NCBI GenBank assembly: GCA_905193765.1
Contig: CAJJPZ010000056.1
Location: forward strand, 1 to 12,647
Length of the DNA stretch: 12,647 nucleotides
From: an uncultured Eubacterium sp.
GTDB taxonomy: Bacteria; Bacillota; Clostridia; Peptostreptococcales; Anaerovoracaceae
Reading direction: 5' to 3'
Program-made: the position numbers and the translations under genes
Notes under the pieces: generated by a model
What the model was told of the DNA's origin: nothing
The model's input: the letters and a program-made list of their open reading frames with translations, nothing else
The model's database searches: none
Part shown: piece by piece, positions 7,068 through 12,647 of the stretch
Layout of the letters: every line of letters starts with the position of its first letter
How positions within the stretch are numbered: the first letter of the stretch is position 1

Positions 7068-8465
7068 GTGAAAGATAAACTTCTGAAATATGTTGAAGAA
7101 ATAAATGAGCCGTTTCAGCAGGCGGCACAGGATATCTGGGAGAATCCGGAGCTGGGTATGCAGGAATTCTATGCAGCGGACAGACTTGTGAAACTTCTTG
7201 AAGACAACGGATTCTCGGTGGAAAAAGGAGCTGCCGGACTGCCGACAGCCTTCGTGGCAGAGTACGGAGAAGGCAGACCAGTTATAGGATTCAGTGCAGA
7301 GTTCGATGCTCTGCCGGGTCTTTCCCAGAGAAACGATGTCACTGTCAAGGAGCCGGTGGTGCCCATGGGTCCCGGACACGGATGCGGACATAACCTGCTG
7401 TCCACAGGCGGTATGCAGGCAGCTGTCGCTCTGAAAAAATTAATGGAAGAAAAACATCTTAAAGGAACACTTAAAGTATTCGGAACTCCGGCCGAAGAGA
7501 TCTGTATCGGCAAGCCTTTCATGGCCAGGGCAGGTCTCTTCGAAGGGCTGGATGCCGTGGTCGACTGGCATCCGGGTGCAGCCAACTTCACACACAGCAG
7601 CCGCAACAATGCATATTTCAATGTTAAATATTATTTTACAGGCAAGGCGGCTCACGGCAATGCTCCATGGAGAGGAGTCAGTGCCCTGGACAGTGCGATG
7701 CTCATGGGACATTCACTGGAGATAATCAGAGAGCATATCGAACCGGGAGCTGAAGGCTCAGAATCGACACTGAACTATGCATTCCCTGACTGCGGCAATG
7801 CATATCCGGTAGTCGTGCCGGACAGAGCAGCAATATGGGTGGTAGGCAGATTCGAGACCGCCGAGATATGCAGCTCAGTCATAGCAAAGGTCAGAAAGGC
7901 TGCCGAGGGGTGTGCACTTGCTACAGGTACAACCGTAGAAGAGGAGTTCATAACAGCCACACACGAAATGATCCCTAACAGAGTCATTTCTGAAAAAATG
8001 AACGAGAACTTCCGCTACATAGGACCGCCGCCTGCAGACGAAGAGGATCAGGAAACGATAAAGGCAATACAGCGGGAACTGGGATACGATGACACAGGCT
8101 TCAGCGGTGTTATCGAGGAAGTGAGAGAGGCACACATACCTGTCACGGATTCATCCGAGTACAGCTGGAATGCACCACTGGGAATAGCACAGGCGGCCAT
8201 AGTGCCGCAGCTGGAAATGGCAGGGCATAACTGGATGATGACCCGCATGGCAGGTTCATCTGCAGGCATGAAGGCCAGAGCCACAGCTGCGAAGCTCCTG
8301 GCGATCACAGCATATGATCTGCTGACAGACGAGAAACTTCTGGCCGATGCCAGAGAAGAATGGCAGCAGAGAATGGGCGGCCGCACCTATCAGACACTTA
8401 TACCTGAAGGCGTGGAGCCTGATCCTGATACCAACAAAGACATAATGGAAAAATTCCGCAGATGA
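7068..8465 (+). CDS. M20 family amidohydrolase, AbgB-like (copy 2)
   Basis: A 465-residue paralog of the preceding gene, with more than half of residues identical by eye along the whole length. The metal and catalytic residues are all kept: Cys106 and His108, Glu143-Glu144, His168 and His387. So is the lid-domain A-H-G-N-A-P-W-R with His196. The start is a GTG, chosen because AGGGGGA lies 8 nt upstream and the N-terminus then aligns with copy 1. Differences cluster in the segment after D-W-H-P and in residues about 310-355, which may alter substrate choice. Both copies are B-type; no AbgA-type subunit is present, so the pair could form homodimers with different specificities or a B/B heterodimer. 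It is the last gene before the operon terminator. Confidence 0.88.
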   Translation: MKDKLLKYVEEINEPFQQAAQDIWENPELGMQEFYAADRLVKLLEDNGFSVEKGAAGLPTAFVAEYGEGRPVIGFSAEFDALPGLSQRNDVTVKEPVVPMGPGHGCGHNLLSTGGMQAAVALKKLMEEKHLKGTLKVFGTPAEEICIGKPFMARAGLFEGLDAVVDWHPGAANFTHSSRNNAYFNVKYYFTGKAAHGNAPWRGVSALDSAMLMGHSLEIIREHIEPGAEGSESTLNYAFPDCGNAYPVVVPDRAAIWVVGRFETAEICSSVIAKVRKAAEGCALATGTTVEEEFITATHEMIPNRVISEKMNENFRYIGPPPADEEDQETIKAIQRELGYDDTGFSGVIEEVREAHIPVTDSSEYSWNAPLGIAQAAIVPQLEMAGHNWMMTRMAGSSAGMKARATAAKLLAITAYDLLTDEKLLADAREEWQQRMGGRTYQTLIPEGVEPDPDTNKDIMEKFRR

Positions 8466-8530
8466 TCCGCACCGGAATCTCTCCCGGGAAGGCATCATGT
8501 GAAGCCGGAAAGCAGTGCATAGACAACAGT

Positions 8531-8572
8531 AATACCTGCAGAAAACCTTATCAGGTCTCTGCAGGTATTTTG
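8531..8572 (+). terminator. Terminator at the end of the sigma-54 operon
   Basis: A 12-bp perfect stem pairs 8531-8542 (AATACCTGCAGA) with 8558-8569. A further 4-bp ACCT/AGGT helix lies inside it (8545-8548 with 8553-8556), and the T-run is short (8568-8571). It sits between convergent genes and may serve both strands. Confidence 0.7.
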
Positions 8573-8589
8573 CGTTATGGAATTATCGA

Positions 8590-9363
8590 TCAGAATTTGC
8601 CGTTCTGGTTCTGCCATGCGGACTTGTCTGCGATGGTCTCCATCACATCCCAGTGCTCGGTGATTTTGCCGTTTTCCACACGGAACAGGTCATAGTAGCT
8701 GGTGTGTGCGCCGCCGAAGCTGCCTTCGGAAATGGCAAGGGCATAGTTGCCGTCTGCCAGAACCATATAGGTCTTGTCGTAGATCATCTGTATCCCCTGC
8801 TTGCCAAGAGCTTCAAGTGCTGCACCAAGACCGGACAGGCCATCGGCAATGCCGGTATTGTGCTGAATGTAGGTATCGCCGTCAAAATAGGAGGTCAGTT
8901 TTTCAGGATGCTCGCCGCGGAGAACGTCACCAACGAAGTCAGCGGCCACCCTGCGTGTCACTTCGGTGCCGGTCAGACGCTTTTCCATGGTGCCGTCTAT
9001 CTGGGTACGACCGGATGGATTAGGGTCAGCAGCCAGTTCTGCAAGGTTGTCCCAGTGCTCGGCGATCCTGCCGTCCTTGTCAAAGCGGAAGATGTCGAAA
9101 GCCACTTGTTCGCCGGCGCCTGCGAAGTTGTATACTGTCTGGAGGAACACCTTGTCGCCGTCCTCAAAGGCGCGGATGTTCTTTACCGTTGTTCTGACCG
9201 GTGCAGAGGCAAGATAGGAAACGGAGCCGACGAAAGCGTCCCGGCCGGTGCCGTAAGCCAGATTATGCTGAATGTAATCCTCTGCCAGAAGTTTGGCAGC
9301 CGCTTCTGTGTCGCCTGTAGCGAAAGTGTTGATGAGAGCCAGAGCTTTGTCTTTGTTTGTCAT
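8590..9363 (-). CDS. Tandem SnoaL-like (NTF2-fold) protein
   Basis: The product is 257 residues from the preferred start and has two tandem SnoaL-like domains (NTF2-like superfamily, COG4922-type 'predicted SnoaL-like aldol condensation-catalysing enzyme'). The internal repeat is plain: Y-I-Q-H-N at about residues 30 and 165, and an F-R-(F/V)-x-x-x-G-(R/K)-I-(A/T)-E-H-W-D block with EHWD at about 102 and 236. His and Asp in these blocks line the pocket in related proteins. The start at 9363 follows an excellent AAAGGAGG 8 nt away. An upstream ATG at 9432 in frame would add 23 Asn-rich residues and has only a moderate GAGGT site. It is transcribed away from a LysR-type gene, which probably regulated it. 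No signal peptide, so cytoplasmic. The substrate is unknown and an actual enzyme activity is not proven. Confidence 0.8.
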   Translation of the reverse strand: MTNKDKALALINTFATGDTEAAAKLLAEDYIQHNLAYGTGRDAFVGSVSYLASAPVRTTVKNIRAFEDGDKVFLQTVYNFAGAGEQVAFDIFRFDKDGRIAEHWDNLAELAADPNPSGRTQIDGTMEKRLTGTEVTRRVAADFVGDVLRGEHPEKLTSYFDGDTYIQHNTGIADGLSGLGAALEALGKQGIQMIYDKTYMVLADGNYALAISEGSFGGAHTSYYDLFRVENGKITEHWDVMETIADKSAWQNQNGKF

Positions 9364-9543
9364 GATGATTTCCTCCTTTGTGTTATCATTGTTATTGCTG
9401 CTGTGGTTAAAAAGTTTTTTAAAGATACTCATTGTTGTGTTACCTCGTTTTCCTGAATTTCACCGGGAAACTTGCTGTTCCCTTGCTGTGATTAAAGAAT
9501 ACTACTCCTTTTTCAGAAAAAAATGGCCGGAAATTTGTATGTG

Positions 9544-9568
9544 ATACAACTTCAGATTGTGGTATAAT
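9544..9568 (+). promoter_or_regulatory. LysR gene promoter with overlapping dyad (candidate autoregulatory operator)
   Basis: A -10 TATAAT at 9563-9568, with an extended TG-n at 9560-9562, precedes the LysR-type start codon at 9599; the -35 region is poor. Overlapping it is the inverted repeat ATACAAC-N8-GTGGTAT (9544-9565, one mismatch). An interrupted dyad in a divergent LysR-target intergenic region is typical for LysR-type binding sites. That it is the operator is inference. I could not assign a convincing promoter for the divergent SnoaL-like gene. Confidence 0.45.
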
Positions 9569-9598
9569 AGGACAAACATTGAACGAGGAGGAAGCATT

Positions 9599-10485
9599 AT
9601 GGAGTTCAAACATCTGGAGTACTTCATAGAAGCCAGTCAGCATAAATCCATGTCCAGGGCTGCTGAAGCACTTTATATCTCCCAGCAGGCTCTGAGCCGG
9701 TGCATTGCCAATATGGAGCAGGAGCTTGGCGTGGAGCTGTTTACCGCTCGGTGAAGGGGATCAGGCTGACGGAGGACGGAAAATATCTATATGATCTGTT
9801 TGCTCCGCAGGTCGGGCAGTTTCACAAAACACTGGATGAAGCAATAACTCACTTTGACAGCAAGCCGGTCAGACTGCCGTTCTGCTGCGCACCGCTGATC
9901 TTCAGATGCCTTGACACAGATCTGCTGTTTGATTTTCAGGATGCATATCCGAATATCACACTGGAGCAGCTGGAGCTGTCCGATGCAGACTGCGATGCTT
10001 ATGTAGAGGAAAACCCGGCGCATTTCGGGCTGCTGGCCATTCCAGCCAACCGCCACGGAGAGCGTGTGGCGTTCACACCGGTGAAAACTTTTCTTCTGTA
10101 CCTGTTCGTCCATAAGGATAACCCGCTGGCGCAATGCAGACGTGTAAACTTTTCACAGCTGAAGGATGAGGATTTTCTGATGCTGGACAAAAAATCGTAC
10201 TACCGCAAAGTGGTGGAATATTATGCTCACAAGTATGATTTTGAGCCACGGACAGCTTTTGAATCATCGGATGCCAGCCAGCTCATCAGCCTGGTAAACC
10301 GCGGCAGGGGCATAGCACTGAGCCTTGCACCGCTGCTGGATAATACGGTTTACGAGAACATCGTCATGGTTCCCTTTGACGACAAAGACATCACCTGGAG
10401 TGTGGCATTTATCCATCAGGACTACGAGAAACTGAGTGCAGCGGCAAAAAAGTTTATTGCCTATATAATCGGGAATGTAAAATAG
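9599..10485 (+). pseudogene. LysR-type transcriptional regulator, frameshifted
   Basis: The start follows GAGGAGG about 7 nt upstream. The first 51 codons encode a typical LysR winged helix-turn-helix (S-M-S-R-A-A-E-A-L-Y-I-S-Q-Q-A-L-S-R), up to E-L-G-V-E-L-F-T. The frame then meets TGA at 9752-9754. The continuation is in the -1 frame (R-S-V-K-G-I-R-L-T-E-D-G-K and on). It covers the linker helix and the whole effector-binding domain to the TAG at 10483-10485. Restoring one C near 9744-9745 would give the family-typical L-F-T-R-S-V-K-G-I-R-L-T and a protein of about 295 residues, the normal length. The rest is undamaged, so the lesion is recent or a base-calling error. No slippery heptamer suggests programmed frameshifting. 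It is divergent from the SnoaL-like gene, its likely target. Confidence 0.85.
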
Positions 10486-10528
10486 CTGTGAGAACAACGT
10501 TCCTGTCTGTGAGATAAAAGTCTCGTTC

Positions 10529-10756
10529 ATGCGTCAGCGCATCGGCATAGCGAGGGCATTCCTCCATGATCCGGATGTGATACTGCTGGACGAACCTACC
10601 AGCAACCTGGACAGCCTCAACGAAAGCGTGATCCTCAAGGCCCTGAAAGAAGAAGCCGACGAAACGACAGTGGTGCTGGTTTCCCACAGGAAATCAACCA
10701 TGGGGATCGCAGACGAAGTGCTGCAGATGAACCGCAGAGAAAAACAGACACGGTGA
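10529..10756 (+). pseudogene. C-terminal fragment of an ABC transporter ATP-binding subunit
   Basis: The 75 codons match the end of an ABC ATPase: R-Q-R-I-G-I-A-R-A-F directly after where the L-S-G-G signature should be, Walker B I-L-L-D-E-P-T-S-N-L-D with catalytic Glu, and the H-loop L-V-S-H-R. The Walker A half, the Q-loop and the signature L-S-G-G itself are absent; the in-frame residues before the Met read V-S-F instead. No ribosome binding site precedes the ATG. It begins 43 bp after the LysR stop. The style (S-H-R-K-S-T) is that of exporter-type ATPases with a fused membrane domain. It cannot bind ATP alone, so it is a deletion remnant. Confidence 0.75.
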
Positions 10757-10851
10757 GCTCCGATTCGGCTGAAGCCGTGGAAAATCCACAGGTCTGCAAG
10801 CGCAGCGAGCGATGGAACTCAGGAAATATCTCATAAGAATAGCTGATATAT

Positions 10852-10900
10852 AAGTGCCGTAAGGCAGAGCTTATGTGTAATGCTCCGCCTTACGGCACTT
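10852..10900. terminator. Bidirectional terminator hairpin
   Basis: A perfect 14-bp stem pairs 10852-10865 with 10887-10900 (AAGTGCCGTAAGGC and complement). An inner GAGC/GCTC helix extends it inside the loop. The flanks are only mildly T-rich on each side. It lies 32 bp beyond the stop of the minus-strand DUF6591-type gene and after the ABC fragment, so it fits a shared terminator. Confidence 0.65.
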
Positions 10901-10931
10901 TGCTTTGATCTGAGGTAATGAATCTAACCGG

Positions 10932-11927
10932 CTACAGACTTGCTTCAGACAGCTTCTGTGTTATGCTGCTCATGACCTTTGTATAGTATGCCAGTTCGGC
11001 ACTGTTCAGTTCATCTTCATCGACAGCATCAAGCTTTTCCATAACTTCCGAGTATTTCTGCATATAAGCGGTATAGTCGGAGAGCATAGCGGATGTGTCG
11101 CTGGATTCAGAGTATTTTTTCATGAAAGCTATGTAGTCATCAAAGAATTCCTCATAGCTGTCCATTGTAGCTTTGAAATCAGGATCTACTCCCGATGATG
11201 AACTTTTCTTTTCTTTGGTGTCTTCAGAAGCTGTTGAGTCTGGTTCAGATGTATTTTCTGAGGCTCCGGCAGGGGCGTCGAGCTGGATGCTCATGACCCG
11301 TTTATCTTTGTTATAGGTCAGAAAAAGTTCATAGCCGGTCTTGTTTTTCGCATTATAATAACTATCGCTGTTATCGTAATCAACGTTGAACTTCATATTC
11401 CTGCAGGCCTCTACATACTGGGCATATTCTTTGGGTGAGGTCTTTCCGATGTCTGCCCAGAAACTATCTTCTGTGTCGAGACTTATTTGCCCGTAATCGG
11501 AGTCAGGTTCCGGTATCATTTCAGCAATACCGCTTTCCGGCCAGATTATTTCAGAGTAATCGTCGACATTGTATCGTGATGAAACAATGCCGGTGGTCAG
11601 CAGCACAGCTATAACCGCAGTTATGATGATTTTTACAGCTATGTTCCAGCCGGAATTTTTCCACATCATAAAAAGCCCTGCAGGGAAGAACAGTATCAGC
11701 CATAACACGATGAACCACGTTCTGTGTGTCAGTTTCTTTTTTGCAGGAGCAGCTGTTGACTGGTACTCCGGCGAATTACCGAAGGGATCGTGATAGTGTT
11801 GATCCTGACTGCTGTTCTGTCCCTGACCGTATTCATAATCGCAGGTCGTTTCTGCACCTGTGAATTCCTTGCCGCAGTTTGAGCACTTCCCGTTTACCAC
11901 CGGGGCTCCACATAAATCACATTTCAT
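10932..11927 (-). CDS. Zinc-ribbon membrane protein with DUF6591-like domain
   Basis: A 331-residue protein. It has an N-terminal zinc ribbon (Cys3-x2-Cys6 and Cys15-x2-Cys18), a polar linker to about 65, and two membrane helices (about 71-89 and 97-115). Next comes a domain of about 129-216 that resembles DUF6591: W-P-x-S-G-I-A-E-M-I-P-E-P start, E-Y-A-Q-Y-V-E-A-C-R, N-K-T-G-Y-E-L-F-L-T-Y, M-S-I. Then a Ser/Glu/Lys-rich linker (217-247) and a helical tail (248-330) with repeated M-x-x-Y / F-M-K-K-Y / Y-M-Q-K-Y patterns. With the ribbon in the cytoplasm, a two-helix hairpin would leave the rest in the cytoplasm too; if only one helix spans, it would be outside. AAAGGA precedes the ATG. It lies 56 bp after the MerR gene on the same strand, probably co-transcribed. 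Function unknown. Confidence 0.8.
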   Translation of the reverse strand: MKCDLCGAPVVNGKCSNCGKEFTGAETTCDYEYGQGQNSSQDQHYHDPFGNSPEYQSTAAPAKKKLTHRTWFIVLWLILFFPAGLFMMWKNSGWNIAVKIIITAVIAVLLTTGIVSSRYNVDDYSEIIWPESGIAEMIPEPDSDYGQISLDTEDSFWADIGKTSPKEYAQYVEACRNMKFNVDYDNSDSYYNAKNKTGYELFLTYNKDKRVMSIQLDAPAGASENTSEPDSTASEDTKEKKSSSSGVDPDFKATMDSYEEFFDDYIAFMKKYSESSDTSAMLSDYTAYMQKYSEVMEKLDAVDEDELNSAELAYYTKVMSSITQKLSEASL

Positions 11928-11983
11928 AAAAAATCCTTTCTGTTTTATAACGATAAATAACGACTGAGCTTTGCAGTTTCAGA

Positions 11984-12379
11984 TCATTTCTTCAGCTGGT
12001 GTATGTATTCAAGATAAGTCATTCCTGTCTCTTTCAGTTCTTTATCATCAAATGCCGGAATGCCGTGTTCCATCACTTTTTCTGCAAACCTGATTTTCTC
12101 TGCAAGCATGGTGCTGGATTCAGACATTGACTGTATCTGCTTTTCCAGGATCTCGGCCTGTGCTTTACCGCCGGGTTCGAAAAGCTGTTTTATCTGCTCG
12201 ATACTGAGACCGATTTCTTTGTAAATGAGTATTTCCCATAGCTTCCTTAAAGCTTTTTCATCATAAAGCCGGTAATTTTCCTTAGTCCGCTCTACAGGCA
12301 GGATGCCTTCGTCGTCATAATACTGGAGAGTCCGTCTGGAGATCCCAGACATCATGCTTACTTCTCTTATTTTTTTCAT
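11984..12379 (-). CDS. MerR-family transcriptional regulator
   Basis: A 131-residue DNA-binding regulator. It has a MerR helix-turn-helix (about 2-22: I-R-E-V-S-M-M-S-G-I-S-R-R-T-L-Q-Y-Y-D), a wing (N-Y-R-L-Y-D, 35-40), a second HTH (I-G-L-S-I-E-Q-I, 56-63) and a coiled-coil dimerisation helix (about 72-105). It contains no cysteine, so metal or thiol-redox sensing of the MerR/SoxR kind is excluded. The short C-terminus leaves little room for a ligand domain. The start at 12379 is chosen over the in-frame ATG at 12445 because GGAAAGGG precedes it and the helix-turn-helix begins at once. The upstream ATG would also lie ahead of the promoter described at 12403-12433. The zinc-ribbon membrane protein gene follows and is a likely member of its regulon. 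Confidence 0.88.
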   Translation of the reverse strand: MKKIREVSMMSGISRRTLQYYDDEGILPVERTKENYRLYDEKALRKLWEILIYKEIGLSIEQIKQLFEPGGKAQAEILEKQIQSMSESSTMLAEKIRFAEKVMEHGIPAFDDKELKETGMTYLEYIHQLKK

Positions 12380-12402
12380 ACGGTTCCCTTTCCGTGAAAA
12401 CA

Positions 12403-12433
12403 AGTATAAACTATCACGCCTACGTGACAGCAA
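12403..12433 (-). promoter_or_regulatory. MerR-type promoter with 19-bp spacer and internal dyad
   Basis: On the minus strand, -35 TTGCTG (12428-12433) and -10 TATACT (12403-12408) are separated by 19 bp. The spacer contains the perfect inverted repeat TCACG-N4-CGTGA (12414-12427). An overlong 19-bp spacer with a dyad in it is the hallmark of MerR-controlled promoters, where the regulator untwists DNA to let RNA polymerase engage. It lies 24 bp before the MerR start codon, so autoregulation is expected. Confidence 0.75.
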
Positions 12434-12579
12434 TACCCGATCCACTTATGAGTAGCTGTTGTTTCATAAAAGGGCTTGTAGATTTCGCGAATAGCGTGGA
12501 GCGTGTGTGCGATGCATGCTCAGGAAGGGGCTTTTAATGTGTATTGTGTGGCGTATATGTAAAATTTTGGCATGATATA

Positions 12580-12608
12580 TTGACATAAAATGGTAACATG
12601 TGTACAAT
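12580..12608 (+). promoter_or_regulatory. Sigma-A promoter facing out of the right edge
   Basis: A perfect -35 TTGACA (12580-12585), a 17-bp spacer and -10 TACAAT (12603-12608). Transcription should begin near 12615 and run out of the window; no coding start is visible before the edge. The stretch 12446-12579 shows no gene or other signal I can support. Confidence 0.75.
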
Positions 12609-12636
12609 TCCGTATATAAAGTCGAATTTGTACACA
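12599..12636. promoter_or_regulatory. Long dyad over the right-edge promoter (candidate operator)
   Basis: TGTGTACA (12599-12606) and TGTACACA (12629-12636) are perfect inverted repeats. ATTC/GAAT extends them inward with one unpaired T. The dyad covers the -10 element and the predicted start site, so its left arm is not transcribed. This makes it a likely repressor operator rather than an RNA hairpin. Confidence 0.55.
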
Positions 12637-12647
12637 CGGCAGATTTG

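Noticed and set aside
8653..9456. 267-codon plus-strand frame
   Set aside because: It is antisense to the SnoaL-like gene, whose internal repeat and motifs are unambiguous; this frame shows no motif and no ribosome site.
9741..9754. Programmed frameshift in the LysR gene
   Set aside because: No slippery heptamer or obvious downstream structure; LysR-type regulators are not known for this, so a mutation or sequence error is simpler.
10767..10795. Two small adjacent hairpins (CGGC/GCCG and GTGGA/TCCAC) after the ABC fragment
   Set aside because: Stems of 4-5 bp without a T-run; too weak to call against the strong hairpin at 10852-10900.
1..12647. CRISPR array, tRNA or rRNA genes, complete insertion sequence
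   Set aside because: I found no regularly spaced direct repeats, cloverleaf or rRNA-like stretches, nor transposase with terminal inverted repeats. The Rpn-type relic has no visible ends of a mobile element.

Overview
The window looks like chromosomal DNA of a Gram-positive anaerobe of the Bacillota, most likely class Clostridia and plausibly from an animal gut. The reasons are AGGAGG-type ribosome binding sites, a short Gram-positive-type signal peptidase I, a DUF6591-type zinc-ribbon membrane protein, an Rpn/PD-(D/E)XK 'transposase' relic, and a PAS/sigma-54 activator of the kind common in Clostridia. Species cannot be decided from the sequence. I see no rRNA, tRNA, CRISPR array or complete insertion sequence.

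Layout. (1) Positions 1-1510: a left-edge remnant of a small membrane-protein gene, a terminator, two small membrane-protein genes (224-406, 486-809), a signal peptidase I gene (859-1392) and a strong terminator. (2) 1613-2504: a well-formed sigma-A promoter driving a decayed Rpn-family nuclease gene (1757-2386) with tandem in-frame stops and a missing middle, closed by a 16-bp terminator stem. (3) 2505-8572: the main locus. A sigma-54 (-24/-12) promoter stands before an MFS transporter gene. It is followed by a PAS/AAA+/HTH sigma-54 activator gene and two tandem paralogous M20/AbgB-like amidohydrolase genes, then a terminator. (4) 8590-10485: a divergent pair, a two-domain SnoaL-like (NTF2 fold) protein and a LysR-type regulator broken by one missing base. 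(5) 10529-10756: the tail of an ABC transporter ATPase, cut at its signature motif. (6) 10852-12433: a bidirectional hairpin and, on the minus strand, a MerR-type regulator gene followed by a zinc-ribbon/DUF6591 membrane protein gene. The MerR promoter has the diagnostic 19-bp spacer with a dyad inside it. (7) The right edge holds a strong promoter overlapped by a long dyad; its gene lies outside the window.

How the genes may work together. The central locus reads as a self-contained, substrate-induced uptake and hydrolysis operon. The transporter would import an N-acyl/aminoacyl conjugate (p-aminobenzoyl-glutamate-like or another amide), and two cytoplasmic M20 enzymes would cleave it. The PAS-domain activator, encoded inside the operon, would turn on the sigma-54 promoter in front of the transporter, giving positive feedback. 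The substrate is not evident from sequence. The flanks look like a turnover zone: four broken or partial genes lie in 12.6 kb.
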